Part shown: piece by piece, positions 33,371-39,686 of the stretch | Numbering within the stretch: position 1 is the first letter of the stretch | Layout of the letters: each line of letters begins with the position of its first letter | NCBI GenBank assembly: GCA_900540535.1 | Contig: UQGM01000022.1 | Coordinates: forward strand, 1-39,686 | Source of the DNA: an uncultured Oscillospiraceae bacterium | GTDB taxonomy: Bacteria > Bacillota > Clostridia > Oscillospirales > Acutalibacteraceae | DNA length: 39,686 nucleotides | Direction: 5' to 3' | Position numbers and translations under genes: made by a program | Notes under the pieces: generated by a model | Told to the model about the DNA's origin: nothing | Database searches by the model: none | What the model saw: the letters and a program-made list of their open reading frames with translations, nothing else

Positions 33371-34579
33371 TTATTTCACCTCCGCAGCTTTTTTGGCTTT
33401 GATTTTCTTGATTTCTATACTCTCAACAAATGCCTGAACTCTCGTTCTGAGCTGTCCGCTTGTACGGGACATATAGGGTCTGTCAATTGAAAGAGTGGGT
33501 ATATTGTACTCATTATGCATAATATGGCTTGCAAGGGCACGCTCATATGACCAGTAAGTACAGAACTTTATCTGCTCATAGATAATTCCGTCAGCGTGAT
33601 AATCCTTTACAAGCTCAGCGGCAAAATCAAGTCTCTTCTGAACCTTATGCTGTGCCGAATGACGTACACACAGTGTTGTCTGAAGATAGTTGCGGCAAAT
33701 CTGAGTAAGTACATCCTCTTCGTCATTAAGGATAATCTCCTGTCTGCCGGGGAAGCTGCCGTAGCAGAAACGGTCTGCTACTACAAGGGCGCCGCTGTCT
33801 TCAATAAGAGAAATAAGCTCAGGATCGTCGATTTCCGAACCTACCACTACAACCTTTGCACGGAAGTTCTTCTTATGGTCGGGCTCTCTTGTTTTAAGCT
33901 CCTCAAGAGTTTCACGAAGCTTATCCACAATGAGATATTTGGGACAGGTATAACTTGCAAGGGTGAGTATATGGAACTCATATCCTGTTATTGTAGGATT
34001 GTCAAGCTTTCTGAAATTGCCGATTTCCGTAATCAGACGGCAGATTTCATTGTGCTCTTCAACTGCCTTTCTCATGGCATTTTCGGAAATATCCACTCCG
34101 TAATTGTCATGGAGAGGCTTTAAAACCTTTCTCGAAACCTGCTCACGAAGATGCATTACGCAGTCTTCATTATCTGAACATGGTGAATCAAGATTGCACC
34201 AGAAAAAGCCTTTTTTATCGGGGTCGGCAGTTCCTAAAAGCTCCATATTTTCCATACTGCGGTTCATGCACTCGCATACGTCAACGCCTGCCATTGCATC
34301 AAGGAATTTGTATCCGCCCTCGATTGCACGCTCCAAAAGTGCTCTTGCATATTCGCAAGTGGCATTTGACATGTAATATGTAGCGATTTCCATAGAGCCT
34401 GTTCTGGGGGCTCTGAGTCTTACAGAAAAGCAGTTGTCAAGATTCAAAAGAACCTCCGGCATATGGTAACATGTATAACCTACCGCAAGCTTTCCCTCTG
34501 CTTTTGCCTGCTTTACAAGCTCGTTATTGGCTTCTGTAAGAAGATTTTCAAAATAATAGAGATGTTTAAGATCTTTCAT
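33371..34579 (-). CDS. 2-hydroxyacyl-CoA dehydratase / benzoyl-CoA-reductase-like subunit, short form
   Basis: A 402-aa family member. It starts with helical MKDLKHLYYFENLLTEANNE and shows the hallmark GYTCYHMPEVLLNLD (Cys37), SNATCEYARALLERA (Cys75) and the C-terminal QIKFCTYWSYERALASHIMH then NIPTLSIDRPYM. The cysteines in the Cys37, Cys75 and C-terminal FCTYW motifs are the likely cluster ligands. A short Lys/Ala-rich tail closes it (KKIKAKKAAEVK). It would pair with the 520-aa subunit to form the catalytic heterodimer. AAGGTG precedes the ATG. Alternatives within the family include benzoyl-CoA reductase, double-cubane proteins and 2-hydroxyacyl-CoA dehydratases; sequence reading cannot choose between them. 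Confidence 0.87.
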   Translation of the reverse strand: MKDLKHLYYFENLLTEANNELVKQAKAEGKLAVGYTCYHMPEVLLNLDNCFSVRLRAPRTGSMEIATYYMSNATCEYARALLERAIEGGYKFLDAMAGVDVCECMNRSMENMELLGTADPDKKGFFWCNLDSPCSDNEDCVMHLREQVSRKVLKPLHDNYGVDISENAMRKAVEEHNEICRLITEIGNFRKLDNPTITGYEFHILTLASYTCPKYLIVDKLRETLEELKTREPDHKKNFRAKVVVVGSEIDDPELISLIEDSGALVVADRFCYGSFPGRQEIILNDEEDVLTQICRNYLQTTLCVRHSAQHKVQKRLDFAAELVKDYHADGIIYEQIKFCTYWSYERALASHIMHNEYNIPTLSIDRPYMSRTSGQLRTRVQAFVESIEIKKIKAKKAAEVK

Positions 34580-34597
34580 GTCACACCTTCTTCCTCG

Positions 34598-35359
34598 TTA
34601 CTGTATTTCCATTGCTTTAAGGGCTCTTTGTACGCCCAAAACTATATTTGAATCATCGGGAAGCTCCATTACGCTCTTTCCCTGAACATCGCAAAGTGCA
34701 AGCTGCGGATCATCCGGAATCTGTGCCAAAACGGGAATTTCACCTGTATCCACAAACTTTGCTACTTCCGGGTCATTAAGACGGTTAATAACAGCTCCGA
34801 CCTTTTTATACATCACAAGCTCGTCGGCAACCTTCTTTATGGACTGAATAACCTGAGTTCCCTTTTTGCTGGGGTCAGTAACCAAAATAAGATGTGTGAC
34901 GTTTTCCATTACACGGCGGTTAACCTGCTCTATACCGGCTTCACCGTCGATTACCACATAATCAAATTCTCCTGACACCATGCTTATTACCGCTTTAAGG
35001 TATGTGTTTATACTGCAGTAGCAGCCGGCTGCTTCCGGTCTGCCTACGGCAAGAAAGGCAAATCCGTCTTTCTCAACCATTGCGTCAAAAATTCTGAATT
35101 TTGACTCTCCTAAAAGCTCAATTGCCTTTTTCTTGGATTTATCACCCTCACCGGATTCGGTAATAGCCTTGCGGATATCGTCTATCGTCTCGTTTACCTG
35201 CACATCAAGGGCAGTTGCAAGTCCTACTGCAGGATCTGCGTCAATTGCAAGGATTCTTGAAGTGGGATGATCCTTCACAAGCTGACGCACTATTGCAGCG
35301 GAAATAGATGTTTTTCCTACACCTCCCTTTCCGGCAACGGTAATAATCACATTTTCCAT
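34598..35359 (-). CDS. CooC-type nickel-insertion ATPase (SIMIBI P-loop NTPase)
   Basis: A 253-aa MinD/CooC-family ATPase. It has the deviant Walker A AGKGGVGKTSISAAIV (9-24), ILAIDADPAVGLATAL (switch I, 36-51), the CooC/AcsF-type pair Cys113-x-Cys115 in GRPEAAGCYCSINTYL, and VVIDGEAGIEQVNRRV (switch II). CooC dimers bind Ni(II) or Zn(II) through this CxC motif and load nickel into CO dehydrogenase; AcsF does so for acetyl-CoA synthase. It is the first gene of the cluster; AAGGAGG lies 8 nt before the ATG at 35359. No CO dehydrogenase gene is in the window, so its client is probably encoded in this cluster or elsewhere in the genome. Confidence 0.9.
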   Translation of the reverse strand: MENVIITVAGKGGVGKTSISAAIVRQLVKDHPTSRILAIDADPAVGLATALDVQVNETIDDIRKAITESGEGDKSKKKAIELLGESKFRIFDAMVEKDGFAFLAVGRPEAAGCYCSINTYLKAVISMVSGEFDYVVIDGEAGIEQVNRRVMENVTHLILVTDPSKKGTQVIQSIKKVADELVMYKKVGAVINRLNDPEVAKFVDTGEIPVLAQIPDDPQLALCDVQGKSVMELPDDSNIVLGVQRALKAMEIQ

Positions 35360-35394
35360 TTTGATTTCCTCCTTCACCTAAAAGATCCACATTC

Positions 35395-35423
35395 TTTAAA
35401 TGTCAGTCCGACTGACATTTAAA
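35395..35423. promoter_or_regulatory. Perfect palindrome, candidate operator of the reductase cluster
   Basis: TTTAAATGTCAGTC, one central C, then GACTGACATTTAAA: a perfect 14-bp inverted repeat with a 1-bp centre, 36 bp upstream of the CooC-type start codon. Length, symmetry and TGTCAGTC-GACTGACA core fit a TetR-family operator, and a TetR gene lies at the other end of the cluster. A hairpin role is less likely because the centre is only one base. Confidence 0.7.
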
Positions 35424-35428
35424 ATTAC

Positions 35429-35458
35429 AAAAAAGTCGGTTAGGACATTCTCCAACCG
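35429..35458 (-). terminator. Terminator-like hairpin in the cluster leader
   Basis: On the minus strand CGGTTGG pairs with CCTAACCG-side bases (7 bp including one G-U) around an 8-nt loop, then AC and six T (35434-35429). It is upstream of the operator and the CooC-type gene, with no minus-strand gene behind it, so it would act as an attenuator if transcription starts further right. Confidence 0.5.
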
Positions 35459-35744
35459 AAAAAATGAACCTTTTGTTCTGTACTTTTGTAAGTTTAACCT
35501 ACCTGGTGCAGCGAATTGTTTTCGCCGCAGCTCCTCCTCCCCTTTACATTTTATATATAAGCCTATTCTATTGAAGCACAATTTATAAATAAATTCAATC
35601 TTTTGAGAAAAAGATGTTAAAATTTTGTCAATGTGTAGATTTTTGCTGCTACCTTTTGTGCAGTTTTTAACAGCAAAATGTACAAAATTGTAAGCTTTTT
35701 AATTATTATGCATTAATTATGTTAATTTCCATCTCCAGTTTTCA
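35459..35744. other. Intergenic leader region with a further hairpin; no gene assigned
   Basis: A+T-rich DNA between divergent transcription units. On the minus strand a purine-rich AAAGGGGAGGAGGAG tract is followed by a stem TGCGGCGAA / TTCGCTGCA (35529-35507). On the other side TTTTGCTG and CAGCAAAA (35641-35648, 35671-35678) can pair. A 61-codon open frame crosses the leader but has no proper start. I could not assign a sigma-A promoter for the minus-strand cluster with confidence. Confidence 0.4.
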
Positions 35745-35773
35745 TTGACAACACTTTTGTGTTAATTTAAACT
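35745..35773 (+). promoter_or_regulatory. Sigma-A promoter of the six-hairpin glycosidase-like gene
   Basis: TTGACA (35745-35750), 17-bp spacer, TAAACT (35768-35773). The spacer holds a small inverted repeat (AACAC-TTTT-GTGTT), a possible operator. The start codon follows about 60 bp later. Confidence 0.6.
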
Positions 35774-35834
35774 AAAATATAAAAGTACACGGGGCGTTTG
35801 CCTTTATCAATTGCAAAGCAAAGGACTGGAATTT

Positions 35835-37607
35835 ATGAAATCTTTGTACATTAAAAACAGCGAGCAAATATACGCAAGTATTTTCTCGGAAAATAATCTC
35901 TATGTAATTCCCCCTGTATATCAGCCTGACTCTTTCAGCGGTGACACCTTTTTATGGATTATAAATGAGCAGGATAACTGCTTTACATATATCACAACCG
36001 ACGGAACCTATAAAGTTTCAGCACAGGAAAACCAAAAGCATATAACTTTTTCATCGGAGTTTATAAGAAAAGATTTTGAAGGTTATCCGCACTGCGATTT
36101 TCTCGGCAATACTTTTGAATTTGACATGGGAGACGACGGAGCACTTACTGAAACACTGGCATATTTTTACTGGAAAAATATGCTTAATGAATGTGCTGAA
36201 CGTACGTTTATGGTAGATAAAAAACATCTGCGTGAGGGATACGTGCTCTCGACGCTCAACACTAACTTTTACGGTGGAACTTATCCGGCAGTTGATCATG
36301 AATTTCACATAAGAGGACGCCTTGCAATGGGAAATTCCTTTGACGCTGACGTTGTTAGAAGGATGCTTCTGCTTCAGATGAAAGTTATGAAAACCGATTG
36401 GCGCAGGCAGTACAGAAATCTGCTTTCGCTTCAGCCCAACGGAAGATGTGAGTATAGAGTGCGAAGAAGAAGCAAAAATCTCAAAAAGAAAGCGGTTATG
36501 TTTCCCCTTACCGGCAATATAGAAATTGCAGAGGAATTATATCGCTATTACTGCCTGACAAAAGATATAAACTTTTTAAAGGATAACATAGGAACAGTGG
36601 AAAAGGGGCTTTCATATGTAGAAAAACATATTGATAAAACCGGCAGATTATGGTCCGATGTATATTATGAAGATCAGGTAATAAAGCACGGCGCAGTGGC
36701 TCAGGCTCAGGCATTTGCCATAAACAGTTTTAGGCTCATGGCAAAGCTTGAAAGGATTATTTCCAACGAAAAGCTTGCAATTCATTATGAAGAAACAGCT
36801 AAAAAAATGGCTGACAATTACATTTTGAACATCCCTGACGGATATTGGGATCCAGACAAAAAACGATACATTGACTGGATTGAAAAAAGCGGAAAAATTC
36901 ACGACCATATTCATCTTCTCAGTAACGCTCTTTCTGTTTCACTTGGATTAAACTCTGAAAAAAGAAATAGTGAAATTTCCTCCATGATAAAGAGCAATGA
37001 CATAATTTTTCAGAAGTTCCCCACCTTTCTTGCCGCCGATATTGCCGCTTATACAAAAAGCGAGATAGGAACAGGCGGTCCATACGATTTATGCGCTGCA
37101 GGAAGGTATTGGTGTCATGACGCAAAATACAGAAAGTGCGTAAAAGAAAACAGCCTTATATTAAATCAGCTTCTCACCGTAGCAAAACAGGCAAAAGATG
37201 ATAAGTATGAAATGGGCGAAAGATACGATATGAATTACATTTATTACAATACCGGAACTGACGCCCAAAAGAACTGGCACGGTGCGGAATATTATTATGA
37301 ATATCCAAATGTTTTCGCCGATGTACTCATTCACGACTACTGCGGAATAAATTCCCATGAAAAAGCAGATTTATCCTTGATTCCAAGCCTGTCTCAGCCC
37401 GCAAAAGTAAAGATGGAAAGCTATGGAATCGAATATTCATACACCGGCGATTCATTTACTATTAAAAATACAGGCAGCCACACCCTGAACATATACATTG
37501 ACTTATCAAATATATTCGACCGCAGTGTATGCACTTCTGACTCAAATGCTAACAATGGAATTTATAAAATACCGTCTACGGAAACAATTGTTTTCAAGAA
37601 AACTTAA
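35835..37607 (+). CDS. Six-hairpin (alpha/alpha)6 glycosidase-like protein, cytoplasmic
   Basis: A 590-aa protein without signal peptide. The N-terminal 110 residues are beta-rich. The middle and C-terminal parts show the helical-barrel pattern of GH63/GH78/amylo-glucosidase-like enzymes: GGTYPAVDHEFHIRGRLAMG, LLLQMKVMKTDWRRQYRN, YYCLTKDINFLKDNIGTVEK, GLSYVEKHID, and EYYYEYPNVFADVLIHDYCG. Acidic residues in AVDHEFHIRG and LWSDVYYED are catalytic candidates, but the exact GH family cannot be named. A C-terminal beta-domain ends it. ATG at 35835 has AAAGGA upstream; an in-frame TTG at 35811 is the alternative. Likely acts on an imported oligosaccharide. Monocistronic, closed by the terminator at 37632. 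Confidence 0.7.
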   Translation: MKSLYIKNSEQIYASIFSENNLYVIPPVYQPDSFSGDTFLWIINEQDNCFTYITTDGTYKVSAQENQKHITFSSEFIRKDFEGYPHCDFLGNTFEFDMGDDGALTETLAYFYWKNMLNECAERTFMVDKKHLREGYVLSTLNTNFYGGTYPAVDHEFHIRGRLAMGNSFDADVVRRMLLLQMKVMKTDWRRQYRNLLSLQPNGRCEYRVRRRSKNLKKKAVMFPLTGNIEIAEELYRYYCLTKDINFLKDNIGTVEKGLSYVEKHIDKTGRLWSDVYYEDQVIKHGAVAQAQAFAINSFRLMAKLERIISNEKLAIHYEETAKKMADNYILNIPDGYWDPDKKRYIDWIEKSGKIHDHIHLLSNALSVSLGLNSEKRNSEISSMIKSNDIIFQKFPTFLAADIAAYTKSEIGTGGPYDLCAAGRYWCHDAKYRKCVKENSLILNQLLTVAKQAKDDKYEMGERYDMNYIYYNTGTDAQKNWHGAEYYYEYPNVFADVLIHDYCGINSHEKADLSLIPSLSQPAKVKMESYGIEYSYTGDSFTIKNTGSHTLNIYIDLSNIFDRSVCTSDSNANNGIYKIPSTETIVFKKT

Positions 37608-37631
37608 TAAACCAAAAATGTAAACACAAAG

Positions 37632-37670
37632 AAAAATCCCGCACAGTGGTGAGCTGTACGGGATTTTTTT
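37632..37670. terminator. Bidirectional terminator shared by the glycosidase-like gene and the small RNA
   Basis: A 9-bp core stem (CCCGCACAG / CTGTACGGG, one G-U) extended by AT pairs, with A-run on the left and seven T on the right. It ends the plus-strand gene and, in the other sense, the predicted RNA; its minus-strand loop reads CUCACCA. Confidence 0.85.
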
Positions 37671-37876
37671 ATAGCTTGATGCATTAGATAATAATCAGAA
37701 CTGTCAAAAGTGAAGCTTATAGAGAGATGATTTAAAATGCAATTTGACTGTTCCGGAGCTCTACGATATATACCCTCCTTATATATCGCTTGAAACAAAG
37801 TGGTGAGCTGAGTTTCAGAGCCGGGGATTTAATAACTAACGCAGTCAAGAAAGGGTGCGGTACATATTTAACCGCA
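37632..37876 (-). ncRNA. Candidate small RNA with twin CUCACCA loops
   Basis: About 245 nt from a good promoter (37882-37909) to the terminator at 37632-37670. The predicted fold has a 5' hairpin (GTGCGGTT / AACCGCAC). A long-range stem TTGACTG / CAGTCAA (37848-37842 with 37750-37744) is extended by GAGCCGG-type pairs. It encloses a hairpin TGAAAC / GTTTCA whose loop holds CAGCTCACCACT, and a hairpin GATATATA / TATATATC whose loop exposes AGGAGGG. The same 12-nt CAGCTCACCACT recurs in the terminator, where the loop is CTCACCA. CUCACC is complementary to GGUGAG ribosome-binding sites, suggesting an antisense regulator of translation. No coding frame with a proper start fits. Confidence 0.6.
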
Positions 37877-37881
37877 CTGAA

Positions 37882-37909
37882 ATAATAGCATATTTACAAT
37901 CATTTGCAA
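37882..37909 (-). promoter_or_regulatory. Extended minus-10 promoter of the candidate small RNA
   Basis: On the minus strand: TTGCAA (37909-37904), 16-bp spacer, TATTAT (37887-37882) with TG one base upstream (TGCTATTAT). Transcription would begin near 37876, just before the first hairpin. Confidence 0.65.
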
Positions 37910-37950
37910 GTTTTACATGATAAAAAACACATTTCACAAGATATAATACT

Positions 37951-37977
37951 TTGATTTATATTTTTATTTGATATAAT
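37951..37977 (+). promoter_or_regulatory. Candidate promoter of the LytTR/kinase pair
   Basis: TATAAT at 37972-37977 is a perfect minus-10. TTGATT (37951-37956) stands 15 bp upstream, slightly short. A second TATAAT lies at 37942-37947. The start codon is 33 bp downstream of the first element. Confidence 0.45.
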
Positions 37978-38010
37978 ATATTAAATAAAGTAAAAAGAAG
38001 GTGAATATAA

Positions 38011-38721
38011 GTGATTAATATCATAATTTGCGACGACGATATATCTTTCAGCGAAATTGTAGAATACAAAATTAAAAGCTGTATTCAAAATTTTGATTTT
38101 GAATTTAACATAACAAAAACAGACAGCCTTGACGAACTGGATAAACTTATACACGAAGATGCCGCAGATATTGCCTTTGTTGACATAATGGTCAACGGAA
38201 CGAACTCAATTGACTGGTCAATTGAACATCTGCAAAATAAAAACACACAGCTTATATTTATGACAGGTTTTCCCACAGAAGCTTACAATATATCCGAAAC
38301 CAAACACTGCTACTACATTATAAAACCCAGAATGACTCCCGAACGGCTTACTAAGGCAATCAAAAAAGCTGTTCAAAACCTTTCACAGAAAAATCCAAAT
38401 CTCACCGTTATAAAGTCGGGCAGCAAAAATTATACGGTTAATTTTCAGGATATTCTCTTTGTGGAAACCTTTGCCAACAACATAACAATACATATTAAAA
38501 ATCAAGACAGCATTACCATATACGCCACCCTTAAAAGCTTTCTTCAAACTCTTCCTCCGTGTTTTCTGCGATGCCATAAATGCTATGCAATAAACATGAA
38601 TCACATAACTTCTTATGAACCTCACCAGTTTGTTCTTTTTTCCGGCGACAAAATACCCATACCTCCCAAAAAGTATAACAGCGTTATTGAATCCTATAAA
38701 AAATATCTGTCATACATATAA
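38011..38721 (+). CDS. AgrA-like LytTR response regulator
   Basis: A 236-aa regulator. The receiver domain (1-120) has the acidic pair ICDDD (7-11), the phosphoacceptor Asp in IAFVDIMVNG (about 58), Thr in IFMTGFPTE and Lys in YIIKPRM. The LytTR DNA-binding domain (about 135-236) reads VIKSGSKNYTVNFQDILFVE, ATLKSFLQTLPPCFLRCHKC and YAINMNHI, typical of AgrA/VirR proteins that bind direct repeats. GTG start with AAGAAGGTGA upstream. A kinase gene follows 13 nt later. No agrB or agrD is seen upstream; they may lie beyond the right edge. Confidence 0.9.
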   Translation: MINIIICDDDISFSEIVEYKIKSCIQNFDFEFNITKTDSLDELDKLIHEDAADIAFVDIMVNGTNSIDWSIEHLQNKNTQLIFMTGFPTEAYNISETKHCYYIIKPRMTPERLTKAIKKAVQNLSQKNPNLTVIKSGSKNYTVNFQDILFVETFANNITIHIKNQDSITIYATLKSFLQTLPPCFLRCHKCYAINMNHITSYEPHQFVLFSGDKIPIPPKKYNSVIESYKKYLSYI

Positions 38722-38734
38722 AGGAGCGAAAAGC

Positions 38735-39686
38735 ATGGAAACAGTTAATCTTACAGACTTCTTTTCTTGGACTGCCCTGCTTCATACTATAAGAGCGATA
38801 GTCACCTTTAATATCACAAACGCTACCCTTAAAAGCAAATACAATCCATATATTACCTTTTTTATAATGACTGGAACTTGTGTTTCTTACTCTGCGCTGT
38901 TTGTTGAAATATCCACTGCACAAAATGAAGTACTTATAATGACTTTCTATTATGTAGTTGCATTTATTGCAATTTGCTTTTTATATAACGGAACAATTTT
39001 TGCAAAATTATTTACCACTATATTCAGTCTTTCTGCATGCTTAATTTCAAGTTTTTGCGCCACTGTTCTTTTAAAATTGTTTTTTAACTTTGGAATCAGC
39101 AATGGTGTTTTAACTACAATGCCTTTTCCTGAATACCTATGCACTTGCCTCTTTGTTTTCTCCTTTTCATTTTTGTTTGTGGCAATTATAAATTTCGTAA
39201 AATCCAAAACAAATTCATCGCTTAAATACAAGGCAAAGTATAGCTTTTATTATCTTTTTCCACTTACGCATATTTTCTCATCAGTACTTATATATCAGGC
39301 AATAAAAATTGCCACCCCTGAAGGCTTTTCACAAATGGCAAAAAAAGACCCCTTTCTTGAAAACGGAATCGTGTTGCTGATTTCTATCTGTCTAATATTT
39401 GATTTATTCATAATTTTCATAGTTGACAGGCAATCAAAGACAGAAGAGAAAAACATACAAAATGAAAAAGAGCTTCTTAAAAGCGAGCTGGACTATAATC
39501 AAATGCAGCTTCTAAAAAAGGAAAAAAGCGAGTTCAGCAAAGTTAAACATGACCTTATTAATCTTCTAACCACTGCAACAGGATTTATTGAAATGGGAAA
39601 AACTGAAAAGGCTCTTGAAATAATCAAAAAGACAAGCAGCAGTTTCAGTGAAATTTCAGGTGTACCCCTATGTGCAAATGAAACGC
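38735..39686 (+). CDS. AgrC-like sensor histidine kinase (cut by right window edge)
   Basis: The frame starts with ATG at 38735, 7 nt after AAGGAGCG, and stays open to the end (317 codons). The N-terminal 230 residues contain about six hydrophobic segments (YITFFIMTGTCVSYSALFV, MTFYYVVAFIAICFLY, YLFPLTHIFSSVLIYQAI, VLLISICLIFDLFIIFIV). A coiled-coil linker follows (EEKNIQNEKELLKSELDYNQ). The dimerisation/phosphoacceptor motif is KVKHDLINLLTTATGFIEMG, the SpoOB-type H-D-x-x-N box of AgrC/CitA-like kinases. The GHKL ATPase domain would lie beyond the edge. It should phosphorylate the LytTR regulator encoded just upstream, in response to an unknown (often peptide) signal. Confidence 0.88.
   Translation, partial: METVNLTDFFSWTALLHTIRAIVTFNITNATLKSKYNPYITFFIMTGTCVSYSALFVEISTAQNEVLIMTFYYVVAFIAICFLYNGTIFAKLFTTIFSLSACLISSFCATVLLKLFFNFGISNGVLTTMPFPEYLCTCLFVFSFSFLFVAIINFVKSKTNSSLKYKAKYSFYYLFPLTHIFSSVLIYQAIKIATPEGFSQMAKKDPFLENGIVLLISICLIFDLFIIFIVDRQSKTEEKNIQNEKELLKSELDYNQMQLLKKEKSEFSKVKHDLINLLTTATGFIEMGKTEKALEIIKKTSSSFSEISGVPLCANET

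Noticed and set aside
30110..35359. A complete CO dehydrogenase/acetyl-CoA synthase locus
   Set aside because: CooC-like and ACS-like proteins are present, but no CODH catalytic subunit, corrinoid Fe-S protein or A-cluster domain is encoded in the window.
35396..35581. 61-codon minus-strand frame in the cluster leader
   Set aside because: It passes through the terminator-like stem and the palindrome, and its TTG start has no ribosome binding site.
35459..35600. Known riboswitch or T-box in the cluster leader
   Set aside because: I compared by eye with T-box, TPP, SAM, c-di-GMP and NiCo patterns and found no matching core; only generic stems can be supported.
37604..37798. 64-codon minus-strand frame in the small RNA region
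   Set aside because: It starts at a TTG with no ribosome binding site, reads through the terminator and has no recognisable composition; the RNA structure explains the stretch better.
37632..37876. 6S RNA as the identity of the small RNA
   Set aside because: The 5' and 3' ends do not pair into the closing stem expected of 6S RNA, and each end forms its own hairpin.
1..39686. CRISPR arrays, insertion sequences or a replication origin
   Set aside because: No regularly spaced direct repeats, transposase-like frames or origin-type repeats were seen on either strand.

Overview
The window looks like a chromosomal segment of a spore-forming gut Firmicute (Clostridia, probably an Oscillospiraceae/Ruminococcaceae relative). 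The evidence is a cotJA-cotJB-cotJC spore coat operon, AGGAGG-type ribosome binding sites throughout, Gram-positive lipoprotein and sortase signals, and a large mobile element of the kind common in gut Firmicutes. Family names were assigned by reading the translated sequences; no database search was run.

Region 1 (1 to about 14,000, all genes on the minus strand, visibly richer in G+C than the rest) is one end of an integrative conjugative element. Read right to left it encodes a Cys-rich protein, two ICE accessory proteins (one with DUF4314), a C5-cytosine methylase, an LPD28-type protein, a 45-aa DUF3789 membrane peptide, a Dam-type adenine methylase, two AbrB-like proteins, SpoVG, a CAP-domain lipoprotein, a giant sortase-anchored adhesin with an N-terminal NlpC/P60-like domain and C-terminal VaFE repeats, DUF4406, a VirB2-like DUF3852 peptide, an unknown protein and the start of a TrbL/VirB6-like channel. 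The genes mostly overlap or abut, so they form one operon-like unit. Terminator-like hairpins and a tRNA-Ser(GGA) lie next to its upstream end; the integrase, relaxase and other ICE end are not in the window.

Region 2 (14,131 to 22,480) holds chromosomal genes: tRNA-Ser, cotJABC, a lipoprotein glycosidase of the GH95 type, an unusual polytopic membrane protein carrying F5/8C and GH18 domains behind two TGTAA/TTACA palindromes, a lipid kinase and a TetR regulator.

Region 3 (35,359 down to 22,572, minus strand) is the most interesting part: a 12-gene cluster that reads as one operon. In transcription order it encodes a CooC-type nickel-insertion ATPase, two 2-hydroxyacyl-CoA dehydratase/benzoyl-CoA-reductase-like subunits, their ASKHA activator ATPase, a 51-aa membrane peptide, a 240-aa protein resembling only the N-terminal part of acetyl-CoA synthase beta (CdhC/AcsB), an old-yellow-enzyme/enoate-reductase flavoprotein with a [4Fe-4S] motif, and a five-gene nickel/peptide-type ABC importer. 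A perfect 14-bp-arm palindrome sits 36 bp before the first start codon. The set suggests an ATP-driven low-potential reductase or dehydratase with a nickel-dependent component. No CO dehydrogenase or full acetyl-CoA synthase is present.

Region 4 (35,745 to 39,686) has a six-hairpin glycosidase-like gene, a strong candidate for an undescribed small RNA (minus strand, about 37,876 to 37,632) that shows the same CUCACCA motif in two loops, and an AgrA/AgrC-like two-component pair whose kinase runs off the right edge.
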